A DNA stretch of 64,000 nucleotides, taken from NCBI GenBank assembly GCA_905250115.1, contig CAJNOI010000202.1, forward strand, positions 62,001 through 126,000, in the 5' to 3' direction. The notes under the pieces are model-generated. The model searched no databases and was not told the DNA's origin. It saw only the letters and a program-made list of their open reading frames with translations. The stretch comes from Adineta steineri. Taxonomy: Eukaryota; Rotifera; Eurotatoria; Adinetida; Adinetidae. The position numbers were made by a program, and so were the translations under genes. Shown one piece after another: positions 47,786 through 60,533 of the stretch; the first letter of the stretch is position 1, and each line of letters starts with the position of its first letter.

Positions 47786-50700
47786 TTAACAAGCATTTTT
47801 AATACGACTGAAACATTCCATAAGTTGTACATGTACATGATTATGTAATTTCATTGGTAATAAACCAATAAAACGAAAAAGAACATCAGCTTGTCGTTTT
47901 AATTCATCTAAGAGACCTTGTTTATTTGTACTAAGAATATTTGATGTTCGTTGATCTAATGAACTTGTTGATGCAAGTAATAAATGTTGATTGGATATAT
48001 TTGTTGATGATTTATATTCTACACTTGCTAATATTGCCATTAATGTTAATGTTATAAGTATTATATCTGAATAACAATCAAGTATTTCTGATGAATAATA
48101 ATTAATTGATTCAAGACATTGATCTATTTGTGTATGTGCAAATGGTAATAATGATAATTTTTGTATGATTTCATATGCACGTTCAAATTGTTGTGATTTA
48201 AAAAATTCAATATAAACATAAATATCAAGAAGTGTATATAATGTATTTGTTGTACGATCAAATTCATTTTGTGTTGAAGATAAACGAGATGCAAATGAAC
48301 GTGCACTACTTAATACATTAGATGAACCTGGTGTATTCGATGTTATTAATGTATGAATTGCTTCAGATAGAAGACGATTATATATAGAACATGCTTGTCG
48401 TGATTTCTAAACAGAAATATTAGTTAAAAAAAAATTATATATATATGATTTACCTTTGCACGATCATAGAGTACTGCTGCTAATTCTAAATGTCCATGTT
48501 TTTCTAGATAAAGTCCTACATTAGCAGTAACAACATTTGTATCAATATCAAGATGATCAAGAATACGAGCCTAATAAAAAAAAGGAAAATAAATTTCATA
48601 TTTTGAAAATATCGATAGATTCTACTTCAGTTAAAACACCTTGTCTATTAACACCAAATAATCTTTCAAGTAAATTATCAGTATCGTTATCATTTAATTT
48701 TATTAATAAAATTGCTAATGATTCAATAAAACAATTTTCACCATCTTTTTGTTTAATTTGTTTAAGTAAGTAAAAATAATTAATTATTTGCCATAATTCC
48801 GTATCATAACGGCATTTTTCTGTATAGGTTGTTAATAAACGTTGATAATTTAATGATTTTAATGGATCTTCTGCTGTTAATGTTGTTGTTACTATTAGAA
48901 AGATTGAAAAATTGAATTATTTTCTAAAAAATAAAACTTACACATTGGACTATCTGATTTTGAAGCTGTAGAAAGTAATCGACTTTCATGTAAATGTATT
49001 CCTATATGAACAGCATGGCAATGAAATTGTTCTATTTGATTTAATAAATCAATCGCTGTTTCAAATTGTCCAGTTAATAATAAACACATTGCAAATTGAA
49101 CTGGTTTTTCATTAAATAAACTTCGATTTCCACCTATTGAAAATTTTTATATCATCAAGCAAAGGAAAAATCAAAACTATTCTTACTTCCTTCATTGTAG
49201 ACAAGCTTTTGTAATTTATTAAGTGTCATTAAATCTTGATTAGGAAATACAATTTGAGATAAACGAAGCCAAAGAAGATCATCAATGGAATTTATTATTA
49301 ATTCATGCATATTATTCACATCATAAGCAGAAAGAACTGATAATACTATGCTAAAAATATATAAAATTAAAATTTATTTTAAGCATAAAAAATGAAAAAA
49401 AATATTTACCTTTTAAATGGATTCGTTAAATGTTCTCTATCGTAAACATCTTGAATTTTTAAACGAATTGTTGGATCAATTGATTGATTATTATTTTTTA
49501 TATAATTAGTTAACCATTCAACAGCACTTGTTAAACTTAAAATAGAAATATGTATATATTTTTATTGATTAGGAATAATTTACTGGCATCGTTTTGCTGC
49601 ATTTAATGCTGATTGTAAATCACCAGCACGTAAACAATAGAAAATTATAGACCATATTGGTAGATCATCAGTATTTCCATCCTATTATATAAATAAATAA
49701 ATATTTCGAAATAAAGGAATATGATATTTACATCATCAATAATATGAACGATATTTGGATGTTTTTGTCGAATGTAACGAATTATTAATTTATATATTGA
49801 ACCTGGTTTATGAAGATCATCATCTGACACAAGATTTATAAAAAGTTTTGATAATTGAACACGAAATCTAAATATTTATCATTGAAAATAAAACGAAAAA
49901 AAAAGAAAGTATACATACGAATATTCTAAATAACTTCGAGCAGATAATACAATCGCTTGTTGAGATGGTAATGATATTCGATTAGTTAAATAATCTGATG
50001 GAAGTTGACTCATATAATTCACAACATTCCATAGATCAATTGCTGCCTAAAAGAATTATTTAATTTTAATTACAATTAATATTTTTTAAATAATACTTGT
50101 GGTTGATTCGATGATTCAACAACATTTGTAAATTCATCAATTAAATTTTGTCGTGCGATTTTACCAACATTGTAAAGTGCAATCTATTTTTGAAAATAAT
50201 TAAAAACATTTTTTTGTTATTTGGAATAATAGAATTTATACGTACCACTTTTGCATAAGCAGCTTCAACATTTGATAAACCTCTTGATAATGATCTTGGT
50301 GTTTCGAAACGTTTAATCTAATAAAAAAATTCTATGTAGATATATATTATCGTACGTGTTTTTGAAATTCTCTACCTGCATTGCATTTGCTTCATCAAGA
50401 TAACTTTGATCATGTTTTGAAACAGTTGATAAAATTAATTGACGTTGTTTTTGCCAATTATTATCTAATACATAATTACTATGACGTGTTATTTCATCAT
50501 ATGTCTATAGAATAAAAAATAAATAAAATATATTTATCCGAGAAATTCATATTTACTTTATCTTCAATCATTCTTAACATCGATAAAAGTGTTTTTTCTC
50601 GTTCATGTTTAAGATAATCATTAAGATTATTTGTTAATTTTCCATCCAATTGTTGTTCAATTGTATCATCTCTTGATTTTGTTACTGTTGTTGTTGCTGC

Positions 50701-51042
50701 TGTTGTTTGTAATGTTTTGTCAATTTGTTCAAATTGATCTTGTATACGTTGAATATTAATACCAGTTGATGTATTTAAAAAAGCTAATGTATTTAATTGA
50801 TCAAGATTACTTATTAATTCACGTTTAGTTTTTAATGATGAACGTTGTCCTTCATCAACAAGTTGATTTAAATTTCGATGTAATGAAAGATTTGTAGTTG
50901 TTGGTGTTGATGAAGACGGAGGAATTTGTGATGAATTTGTAACTATACTTTGATTTAATGGTGTTTGAGAAGTTGTATTAGATAAATTAGACGTAGATGG
51001 TGAACGTCCAATTCCTAAAAGCCAACTAAATGTACTTGACAT
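47786..51042 (-). CDS. NUP93: Nucleoporin NUP93 (Nic96)
   Basis: A scaffold nucleoporin of the inner ring of the nuclear pore. The start is ATG 51042 (MSSTFSWLLGIG). The N-terminal 150 residues are S/T/N-rich followed by helical segments (RIQDQFEQIDKTLQ). The conserved alpha-solenoid follows: DEANAMQIKRFETPRSLSRG, IALYNVGKIARQNLIDEF, IDLWNVVNYMSQLP, ILSARSYLEYSFRVQLSKLF, YKLIIRYIRQKHP, LPIWSIIFYCLRAGDLQSAL, LKIQDVYDREHLTNPFK, IDDLLWLRLSQIVFPNQDLM and LLTGQFETAIDLLNQIEQFH. The last exon ends CFSRIKNAC at 47786. Around a dozen exons have short introns. It shares a 319-bp divergent promoter region with the LIR-containing gene at 51362. Confidence 0.92.
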
Positions 51043-51361
51043 CTTATTGAAAATAAAATTTTATTGTGTTATTACTAGAAATACTTTTTGAATTGACAAA
51101 GAATGAAAAATATCCAATCATATTTTAATAGTGTTCCCTCTATAGTAAAATTTTAATCCATTGGATATTTTATGGAAGCACGGGATTTTATTTTATACCT
51201 TTACCTATGAGAAAAAGAAAAGAAAAGAAAAAGGTGACTATTATCAAAATATTGATTTGATATTTTTCAACACGTGAATGTCAGAGGGGGATTTATATTC
51301 GACATTTTATAAATTGAGATATTTAGAGTATACATTACTTTTATTGTAGATTTTTTTAAAA
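51043..51361. promoter_or_regulatory. Divergent promoter region of NUP93 and the 51362 gene
   Basis: 319 bp between two start codons pointing away from each other. AT-rich, with an AAAAGAAAAGAAAAG microsatellite-like tract (about 51215). No specific binding site is recognised. Confidence 0.45.
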
Positions 51362-52780
51362 ATGTATGCATCAAATGAAGATGAAGATTGGGTGTATTTA
51401 CATGAAACACCACCAGTAAATATTGTTCGTTCTAATTCATCGTTATCAAGTAGTAGTATTACTAGTTGCTCATCAAAATCAAATCGAACTGCTTCTTTAT
51501 CTTCTATTTCTTCAATTGAGTAAGTAAAAAAAGAATTATCAAAATCTATATTAGTACTAGATGTAGTAGTAATTAAATTATTAAACTATATCCCTTTCTA
51601 AAAGTCATCGTCGTATTGGTACAAATGCTCAACAAAAAAGTTTAGTTAATTCTGAAATATATCAATCATCATACATCTCTCAAAGTATCGAACAGTATCA
51701 CAATAAAACCAATACATTGATTTCTTGTACGTGCATCATTTTACTCATAACTGTATCGTTTATTCTTGGTCAAAGTGTTAAACAATGGGGTAAGATTTTT
51801 TATTTTATTTTTTTCTATTTCAAAAATGTAACATATCAATAGATCACTCAACTATGAATAAGATTGTAATCGAACTTGATAAAACAAATCAACGTTTAAA
51901 TGAACTTCAGGAGATTCCATATAGAAATATTGAAGAGAAATTAAATAAACAAGTATAATATGATTAATAAATTCTTCAAATTTTTTTCTTTGATTTTAGT
52001 TAGAAGAAAAACTTTACAATATGATTAATCAACAATTATTTTGGCATGATGATGAGAAGTACAAATTTATCAAACAAGTACATGAACTTCAACAAGTATT
52101 AAATATGACAAATACTATTGATCAAGTAAATTCATATGTATGAATAAATATCTCTACTAATTATTTTTTATAATAGTTAATGAATGATAACAAACGTTTG
52201 AGAGATCAAATTAAATCATTAGAACATCGTTTAGGTATTATTAAAGAGAATGGTTCGAAAATGTGTTTAGAAGGTGTTAATGTAAGTCATATAAAATATT
52301 TTTGTCACATAATAAATCAAATGATATTTTTTTTCTCGTATTCAGTGTACACTTTCATCAACTTCAACATTGAATAAATTAGCTTCTAATATCTTTAAAC
52401 AAACTATTTCAATTGCTACAAATACATCAATTAGTCTATCAGGTCTATTCGAACATTTAAGTGCATCAGTTAGTAATCTTGTTGATCATCGACATAAATA
52501 TATTAACAATAGTCGAAGAAAATTAACTGATTTTACTTGTGGTTCAACAACTGCTAAAAAAATTCAAACATCGTTGTATCGTAGTGCAGAAAAGCTTTCT
52601 TCTTCATTTCGTAAAGCTAAAGTAACTTATGCCACATGGCTTAAATCACATACACAATATCGAGAACAAATGCACTATCAAGTACCTAATAAACAATATA
52701 CTTGTCATTCAAAATTGAATTGTTCAATGAATAAAATACGATCAATAAAAAATTGGATGATAAAATTTCTTCGTTTATAA
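51362..52780 (+). CDS. Single-pass membrane coiled-coil protein with LIR-like motif
   Basis: Unrecognised protein of 372 aa. Six exons join in phase: 51362-51519, 51605-51789, 51843-51952, 52000-52125, 52177-52281 and 52346-52780. The extreme N-terminus has four acidic residues followed by WVYL (residues 6-13, EDEDWVYL), the form of an LC3-interacting region. A serine-rich stretch follows (SSLSSSSITS). One hydrophobic membrane segment (about residues 91-108, LISCTCIILLITVSFILG) precedes a coiled coil (IVIELDKTNQRLNELQE, then DNKRLRDQIKSLEHRLG). The C-terminal 145 residues are basic and helical with several cysteines. There is no signal peptide, so N-in topology is likely. The order LIR, membrane anchor, lumenal coiled coil resembles the ER-phagy receptor CCPG1, but sequence identity is not evident. 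Function is inferred only. Confidence 0.65.
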
Positions 52781-53110
52781 ATTTTGCAATTTTCTACATT
52801 CCTGTATTTGTATTATGTTCAGAAAAAACAATAACAAGTGATCAATTTTCTTCCATTTTTTTTACAATTTTTATGTAAATATGTTATCTGACAATTTTTC
52901 TTTTTCTCATTTGTATATACGATTGTTTCAGGGCAATAATGACATTCTTTTTTCTTTGCTTTTTTTGATATAAATTATTTGATATGTGAATAATCAATTG
53001 ATATCAGCTTATTGTGAAGAGTACTTAACATAAGAACGATTTGACAACCTGATAATATTATATGAATAAATCATTTGTTTTAGATTATATAATAAAATAT
53101 AGAACACAGA
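52781..53110. other. Short spacer before SEPSECS
   Basis: 3' flank of the membrane protein gene and 5' flank of SEPSECS, AT-rich. A TGTTTTAG acceptor-like site (53077-53084) lies shortly before the SEPSECS start. Nothing else is seen. Confidence 0.4.
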
Positions 53111-54656
53111 ATGAATGATGAAGCACTAAAATATGCTGAACGTCTTGTACCTCATTCATACATTGAATTAGCTCGACAAGCACGTCGTTCTAATGAACAA
53201 GAAATTCGATTAATACTTGAACATAAAAAAATACCTGAACAACCATTGGAAGAGAATCTTATTGAACAATGGTTAAATGAAATAGCACAAATGGATTCAA
53301 ATAATTTTAAAGGAAATATTGGTGTAGGAGAGCGCGAAGGTAATAAAGAAAAAACATTTATAAGCTCAGCTACACCTAAATAATGAGATTGGTCATAAGT
53401 CTATCACAATTCATTTTAGGTCGTATTTATTCATCTCTTGTTGCACGACGTCATTCTCTACTTTCACATGGTATTGGACGTTCCGGTGATATTATTGCTA
53501 CACAACCAAAAGCAGCTGGTTCATCTTTACTTAATAAACTTACTAATGAACTTGTCCTTGATGCAATTCATATTCTTGGCTTACGAACAGTGACTCATGC
53601 ACTTGTTATTCCAATGGCAACCGGTAGGATTTTGGTGAGTCTGCATATTCCAATCAACACACATGTGCTTATTTTCATTTAGGAATGACAATGACTTTAT
53701 GTTTATTAACATTGAAAAAACAACGACCAAATTCTCGTTATGTTCTTTGGTCACGTATTGATCAAAAAAGTTGTTTTAAATCTATTTTAACAGCAAATTT
53801 AGAACCAATTATAATTGAACAAATAGAAAATAATAATTACCTTCAAACAAACATCGATGAATTTGAAAAACAAATTCAACAATTAAATCCTAATGATATA
53901 TGTTGTATCATCTCAACAACAAGTTGTTTTGCACCACGTGCAATTGATAATATTCAAAGTTTAAGTAATTTATGTAAAACATATTCAATTCCACATTTAA
54001 TTAATAATGCATATGGTTTACAATCAACAAAAATCATTCATGAAATTGAACAAGTTAAACGTTCAAATGGTCGAATTGATTATATTGTACAAAGTACAGA
54101 TAAAAATTTTCTTGTACCTGTTGGTGGTTCAATTGTTTTGACATATAATTCTCAATTATTTGATCAATTATCTCATGCTTATCCTGGTCGTGCTTCAATA
54201 ACTCCAACAACAGATATGTTTATTACACTTTTATCAATGGGTAAAAAAGGTTTACTTGATTTAATTGAACAACGAAAACGATTATTTAATCTATTCTATG
54301 AAAAACTTTCCCAATGGGCAAAAGATAATAATGAATGTATAATTTCATCCAAACAATTTAGTCCAATATCAATTGCTATAACGCTTAAAAATTTATTAAA
54401 TAAAGATGTTACTGAACTTGGTTCAATGTTATTTACTCGACGAATATCAGGTGCACGCGTTGTTAAATTAGGTACAAAACAAACAATTGATAAATATGAA
54501 TTTATAAATTATGGTGCACATTCATCAACTATTCAATATTCTTATTTAACTATTGCAGCTGCTATAGGTATTGAAGAAAATGATATAGAAATCTTCATGA
54601 AAAAATTCGATGATGTTTATCAAAAATTACGACGCAATGCAACCAGTGATAATTAA
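53111..54656 (+). CDS. SEPSECS: O-phosphoseryl-tRNA(Sec) selenium transferase
   Basis: Makes selenocysteinyl-tRNA(Sec) from phosphoseryl-tRNA(Sec) and selenophosphate, with pyridoxal phosphate. Exons 53111-53339, 53420-53623 and 53683-54656 join in phase to give 468 aa, near the usual length. The first block [20 protein letters not shown] is the characteristic glycine/arginine phosphate-binding segment. [20 protein letters not shown] holds the tRNA/phosphate-loop residues. [20 protein letters not shown], then [21 protein letters not shown] and [17 protein letters not shown] blocks follow. The PLP lysine lies in [15 protein letters not shown]. Its presence implies that this animal retains selenocysteine synthesis. 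The start ATG 53111 follows in-frame spacer sequence. No breaks are seen. Confidence 0.93.
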
Positions 54657-54935
54657 CAGAGAGTTTTTATTTGATTGTTTTTTATTATATGTATTACGCA
54701 TAAGACCATAAATAGTCGATTTTGAAGTGAATCGTTATAAACTATATCGTATTAAACACACCACAAAGTGTTTTTGAGAATTAATCTAATCTGACTCATT
54801 TAACTACGATGAATCACTAACATAATATATATGAGTAAAAGATTTTAATTCAATAAATAAGATATTTTATTTCATTTTCGAAATATATAAAGTACAATGA
54901 AATTATTTTCAAGAATAGTTAATGATTATCACTAT
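54657..54935. other. Convergent 3' flanks of SEPSECS and the serine protease
   Basis: 279 bp between the stop codons of two convergent genes. AT-rich, no further feature seen. Confidence 0.4.
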
Positions 54936-55934
54936 TTATAGTGATTGTGCAATTTTGTTTAAAATCCATGCACTAAAGTAAATAGTATTGGCATAAATAT
55001 CGGGACGTGGTCTTGTAAGTGAACAATCAACTGTGCCAGACATAATACCTACTAGTTCACGATACACTATTCCATCACTAGTAACACGTTCTCGTACAAG
55101 TGGACCACCACTATCACCAAAGCCTAGTTTATATTACAATTAGTGTTGTTAACAATCAAATAATCTACTTACAGACGCCTTTACTTTCACCATAAGCACA
55201 CATTTTAGATTTATCTTGAACGAAGAAGAGAGTGTAAGTCAATGATCTACAATCACTATTGGTAGCATCTACGCATTGAAGAGCAACCTGTTGAAGTTCA
55301 GTTGGTCGACTTGCATTTGTTCGATTTGGTTCACCGGATAATGAACCCCAACCACTTGCTATAGAGAATGTGATCAAAAAATTGATAAAAAAAAAAAGAA
55401 AAGATAAAAGTTCTTACCAACGACATTATGACCAACTGCACAGACAGGAGCATTTGATGGAGGCAAACAAATAAGACCAATTTTTATATTATCAACAACA
55501 ACTGGCATAGCTAAACGTATAACAGCTACATCATTGGTAAGACTTGAGCTACTATAACTTTCATGTTTGAAATATTCTCGTATTGGAGTACCAGCTGCTG
55601 CTGAGAATGAACCTTTAGAAAGTTCATGAAGTCCGAAATAGAGACGGATATTTTTAGCATCAACACCATCAACACAATGAGCTGCTGTAAGGACATGTGT
55701 GTTCTTAACAAGACTGGCACCACAATAAAATCTTGATGTTCCATTGTCATGGAAGGCAACCAATAAAAGTTGAAAAGGTATAGAATGTGGAGTAGCTGCT
55801 TCACCATTAATAATACGCGATGGAGATTTTGATTGAATCGCGGAAACACCACAAACACCAGGTTGAGGCATATCTTGAGCATTTCCAAATGCCACCAAGA
55901 CGACTAAAGCAATCGCTACAAAGATAGATTGCAT
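54936..55934 (-). CDS. Secreted chymotrypsin-fold serine protease, elastase-like pocket
   Basis: Three exons (55934-55418, 55358-55173, 55123-54936) give 296 aa. The start is ATG 55934, beginning a signal peptide (MQSIFVAIALVVLVAFGNAQ). A short propeptide with one cysteine leads to the activation site SPSRIINGEAA. The catalytic triad is visible: histidine in LTAAHCVD, aspartate in LTNDVAVIRLAMP, serine in CFGDSGGPL. The residues before the active serine read KGVCFGDSGGP, so position 189 (chymotrypsin numbering) is glycine and 190 is valine, not the aspartate of trypsins. This predicts preference for small or aliphatic P1 residues. The C-terminal helix ends IYFSAWILNKIAQSL. A digestive or extracellular role is likely; family S1A is certain, substrate is inferred. 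Confidence 0.9.
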
Positions 55935-56649
55935 TGTTGGTAAACGATCAATAGAAATATACCAGTTGTTTTCGTTTAACTGTTCGGTCAAAGTAATGTA
56001 AGCTGCTTTTATATGGCAAGTTTTGTCATGATTTCATAAGAGATCATAAATTATATTTTATTCTATTTGGTATTACATTCATGCAAGACAATAATAAATT
56101 AGTCAGTAGGGGTCATACACCGATCGATAACTATGGATTATAAACATCTCATTTCGTAATAAGAGATTTTTTATTATTTTATAGCTATATTTTTATTGGA
56201 ATGATTAAAAGGTGTAATAAATAGATATGAGGACATATCAAAATGAATAACCTCAGATATTTATGTATATTGCTTAAGTGTTAATAATCATCGTGAGATA
56301 TCAAATATTGATGATTATTATACAATTATAGTCACATGATATTTAGTATTTAAATCTTTATCTTAAGACTGTCACAGATTTCTTTTTAAAATTTACGATT
56401 AAATTCTTTTAGTTTTGACTATGAAGCATATGCCATGTGACTTAAGTCTATTCATTGTATTTATGTATTGTATAACGATCAATAAATCTTTCATCAAAAT
56501 ATACTTTTTCTTGCATTCCTCTTGATGATTTTTATAATTGTCAATGTTATGAAACTTAATATTTTGATATTAAATAAAGTTTTATAGTTCAAAAAATAGA
56601 ATTGTATATTAATATATAGACAATAATAGTTCTACTTCAAACGGTAGGT
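55935..56649. other. AT-rich spacer upstream of the protease
   Basis: It holds the protease promoter (a TATAT-rich segment lies near 56008). No coding potential is seen further right. Confidence 0.4.
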
Positions 56650-56796
56650 ATGGGTTTAGATACTTTTTGTGTATGTTATCCACAGCGAGACGAACAGAGA
56701 CGCTTGGCATATAGGATTCGGAGGGATGAAAAAACTTGGCTGTCGTATTTTGACCCAGGTAAAGTTATCGATGAATTTGAGTATTTCCACCTGTGA
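56650..56796 (+). other. Isolated 48-codon open frame, possible gene fragment
   Basis: From ATG 56650 the frame reads as a charged, non-repetitive peptide (PQRDEQRRLAYRIRRDEKTW, then LSYFDPGKVIDEFEYFHL) in sequence of noticeably higher GC than the surroundings. It could be one exon: a GTAAAG donor-like site follows the FDPG codons. No partner exon or family is recognised, so it may be a relic of a lost gene. Confidence 0.3.
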
Positions 56797-59231
56797 TTCA
56801 TACTTATGCTCAAAGTCGAATTCGATGAGCTTTATCAAATGGTTTACATATATATTGTTTGAACAACTTTTGATAGAAGCAAAGTAGAGAGCGGTGGTTA
56901 TCACCGTTGAAAAAGATCGAAATTTATACAACAGAAAAAAAATCACGATCATTTTGATCTATTCCAATGAATAACTATAAAATGATTCAAATAATGATAA
57001 TAAAAAAAATATTCTTATGTTCATCAGAGAAATATTATTGATCAATATTCGAATTTTTATCAGTTGTGATCGAAATAAAGCGTATTATGAAACTTTGGCA
57101 TATTATCGTCATTCTCATTTCGAGATATTTTCAACTGGTATGATTTTAAACTAGAATGAAATCTTATTACCATTTATATTCAACTTTGTATCTGAATAAT
57201 GATTCATATGAATAAAAGACATGAATAAACATATAACATCTCTCTCACTTTTATCCATAAAGTCAAAATGAAAATGAGATGTTAGTAACGTGTCATTAAA
57301 AGTTACAAGATTAAATAAAATAATTTAAATATCGAATGGTTCATAACAAATTACTAGACAGTTATACATATTTTCATCATTGATAAATTCTTGATCATGT
57401 GTAAAATTACCTTTATATTCAATATTAATGCGTTCTTCGTTTCATAATCATTTTTTATAGTTCATAAATTAACTTATCAATAATAATATCAAATTCAAAT
57501 GTTTTACTAATAGAAGCAATAATCGAAATATGTCAATGAATTGATTCATATTTATTTTTATATTGTTAATTTGTTCATCTTCGAAATTCTACAATAAATA
57601 AATGTGTTACTTTCCCATGAGTTGACAATTATTGAGTAAAGAAAAGAAGTTCAGCCAATAAAGCAAAATAATTAATTCATGTGATATGTATTCATTTGCT
57701 TGTTGAATACTAAATTGATGATATTAAAGAAATTGAGTTGAATATGTTCTCACTTTTGAGAATAAGATAAAATAATTAATTTTAAAAGTGAAATCAAATA
57801 TTTTTATAAAATCATTTGAATTATTTTCTATTGCGAAATATTCAATTTCATTATTTTCGTTAAATGAAAAATATTTAATCATTTGTTAAATAATCATTTA
57901 AATGAGAGATTTTTTCATTTTCTTTTATTTATCAATATAACAGAAAAATCATTCGATTTTTCTTTACCTTTTTATCATTTTGATTAAATTCAGTGAATCA
58001 TTTTGTTAACTAATGAAACTTCATAAAATATATTTTATTTATCTTTCTTTTTATTTAGATTTTAGACATAAGAGAAAAGAATTTTTATTTTACTTTTAAT
58101 ATTGAAATGTAAAAAGAATTTTCTTAATCTAATTGTTCCATTCTAACAGATTTCATTCTTATTGATTTGATCTTTTTTCTTCTCTCTCTTTCCTTTCTCT
58201 CAATAAATCATAAAATCAAAAAAAAGAAATCTAATAAAATGTCTGTTTAGAAGCTTTTTTTTTAATTTAAATGTTTTTCTCAATTTGAAAAATATTTTAT
58301 TTAATTTGTCTATAAAAACTAAATTTTCTCTAATGGAATTCTCTTTAAATTCTTTTAATTTGACTCATTCAACAAAAATTCTATTCGAATTGTTTTATTC
58401 ATTTTGGTTTTTTTAAGTTCAAATTAAAATCAACGAATATTTATTTACTTTTTTTCTAACAATTACAAACAAACTTATCTATTCTATTAAACGAAATTTT
58501 TTAATTTATCTTCAAAAATACAAATCGAAATTTTATCAAAATAAATTAAAAATATTTTTAATTTGAAAGTTTTTCATATTTTTGGATTCAATGATTTTCA
58601 TAATCAGCAATATAAAGGTTTTCTTCACTATCAAATGAGTATATATCACGACATCTTGGGCAATAGAAAAGAAACTACTAAACGCAAGTAGTTGTTATGC
58701 AATTATGATGTACAATAAATGAAGAAACAACGGGAAAAAAATTGAAAATCACTTTTTCAAGAATATCTAGCAGAAACAACATCTAATAAATAATTTATTT
58801 TTCCTTGTTTTGATCATTCTCAAGTTGATTAATATTCTAAAATAACACGACAAAATAATTATGCTTCTAATCATCGCTGTGGAATTCTTGTACAAGTAAA
58901 ATCTTTTCTAAAACATAAAGAAGTGATCATTGAGAATATGGAAATGGCTATAGGCCTAGAATGGATTCTACACTCACACCCGCCGATACAACATTTGTGT
59001 CAAAAATAAAAAGATAGTTTAATATGTACTTTTTCTTAAAACTTCACCTTATTCAATGTGATGAAATAAATAGAGATTCATGATTTTAAAGATAATTTAT
59101 TAGTTAAGAAATAAAAATGAGATATTAGTATAAAGTAGAATAATATGAGATTAGTAAGTAAGGATAAAAATAAAAAGTATGGTTAATTGAAAAAAGAAAA
59201 AGTATTTTTATTGTTCAGTTAAAATTTGATT
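56797..59231. other. Long AT-rich spacer
   Basis: About 2.4 kb of very AT-rich DNA rich in AAATATTTAATT-like words and without gene signals. Near 58868-58995 a short open stretch of normal composition (ending HSHPPIQHLCQK before a stop) may be another gene relic. No repeats with clear ends are found. Confidence 0.45.
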
Positions 59232-60533
59232 TCAGATGACAGGCATATCTGTTATTGTCTTCTTTTGAAATACAACTCGCCAATATTGTGAACGTCCTTG
59301 ACTCATGTCTTCATAAACTTGAGTACCAGGTAATCCAGCAAACAGACGAAAATATTCTTGTTCTTCAGGTTGAATATAACGTTGAATGAAATCAGTACGA
59401 GATTTATTTTGAATGTCAAGTGCATGAAGAACATTCTTTGTAATATCAATCTTTTCTTCAATAATTAAGCCATCATTTGCTATCAGATCATAAATTGATG
59501 CATCTGGTCCATTCATGTGACAAAAATCACACCATAAAAGATATCCATTTGGACGAAGTACACGAGTGACTTCGTTGGCAAATTGTGTGATTGCTACTGG
59601 ATCGCCAAAAGAATGTGTTGCTTCGATACAAAGAATAATATCAGCTGACTCATTTTCAAATGGTAAGTGTTTTGTTGCATCAGCTGCTACGAAAGAAAGT
59701 CGAGGAGTTGTCGAATAAAGTCTTTGACATAAGTTAATGATATCTTGAGAAGGATCTATTCCAATATAAGAGTGAGATGCATGAGTATGAACACACCATG
59801 CAGCACCAGCACCTCTACCACAATTAATTTCAAGGACATTCTGATCTGTTAATGTCACATTTGCAAGAACCTAGAAAATAAAACAAAATATTTCACTCAT
59901 GGCTTGTATATCAGAAAATCTCATAAAATTTCCGTCTTTTCTTTGTATATCAACTATTATGTGTCGTATGTTCGTAATACAGTGAATAGTTTTATCAACA
60001 GTTATTTCAATTGATTTTAAGAGATTTTTCTAACAGACTTCTAATATGCATACCACTGAAATTATTTTTAGTCATTACAATAGACTGTATTCTACATATT
60101 ATTTCGATGTCGTATGTTTATTGGATGATTTTCTTTTCATATTTAGAGTGTATAACATTTAATAAAACAATCTTATATTCATATTCATATAAATTCCTTA
60201 CAAATCAAAGACAAAGACTAAATCTGTTAATAGTGGGTGCGATGCAGGACAAAAATATCACTAAAATCAAGTCTTATATTCTTTTCTACATACCTGTTCA
60301 TACAACTTTCTTGAATAATAGCCAGTATCATCATCGATATATTCATTCATATTGGCATAGCCATAATTCATAAATTGTAAGTCGTTTACACTCGTATAAA
60401 TACTTGCAATTCGTTCGTACCAGAGAAACAATTTGTTAATGACCTCGTATCCTTGTTGATATTTTGCGATATCGTTATGAGCTATTACTGGTCGAGATAA
60501 TCTTGCTTTTACAATGCAAGATTCTAGAAGAAA
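59232..60533 (-). CDS. SAM-dependent methyltransferase, phthiotriol-methyltransferase type
   Basis: Two exons are supported, 60533-60294 and 59870-59232 (intron 423 nt), joining in phase at LYEQVLANV. An upstream first exon with the start codon is probably missing from this model, because the frame opens at a splice acceptor (TTCTTCTAG) without an in-frame ATG. Exon 1 has LQFMNYGYANMNEY. Exon 2 holds motif I (VLEINCGRGAGAAWC), an acidic residue binding the ribose (GIDPSQ), a motif II-like VAADATKHLPFENESADIIL, EATHSF, and VTRVLRPNGYLLWCDF. The C-terminus has PGTQVYEDMSQGRSQYW. The order and wording match bacterial methyltransferases tied to polyketide lipids, such as the phthiotriol/phenolphthiotriol type, more than animal enzymes. 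It lies downstream of and parallel to the NRPS, which suggests product tailoring. Confidence 0.8.
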
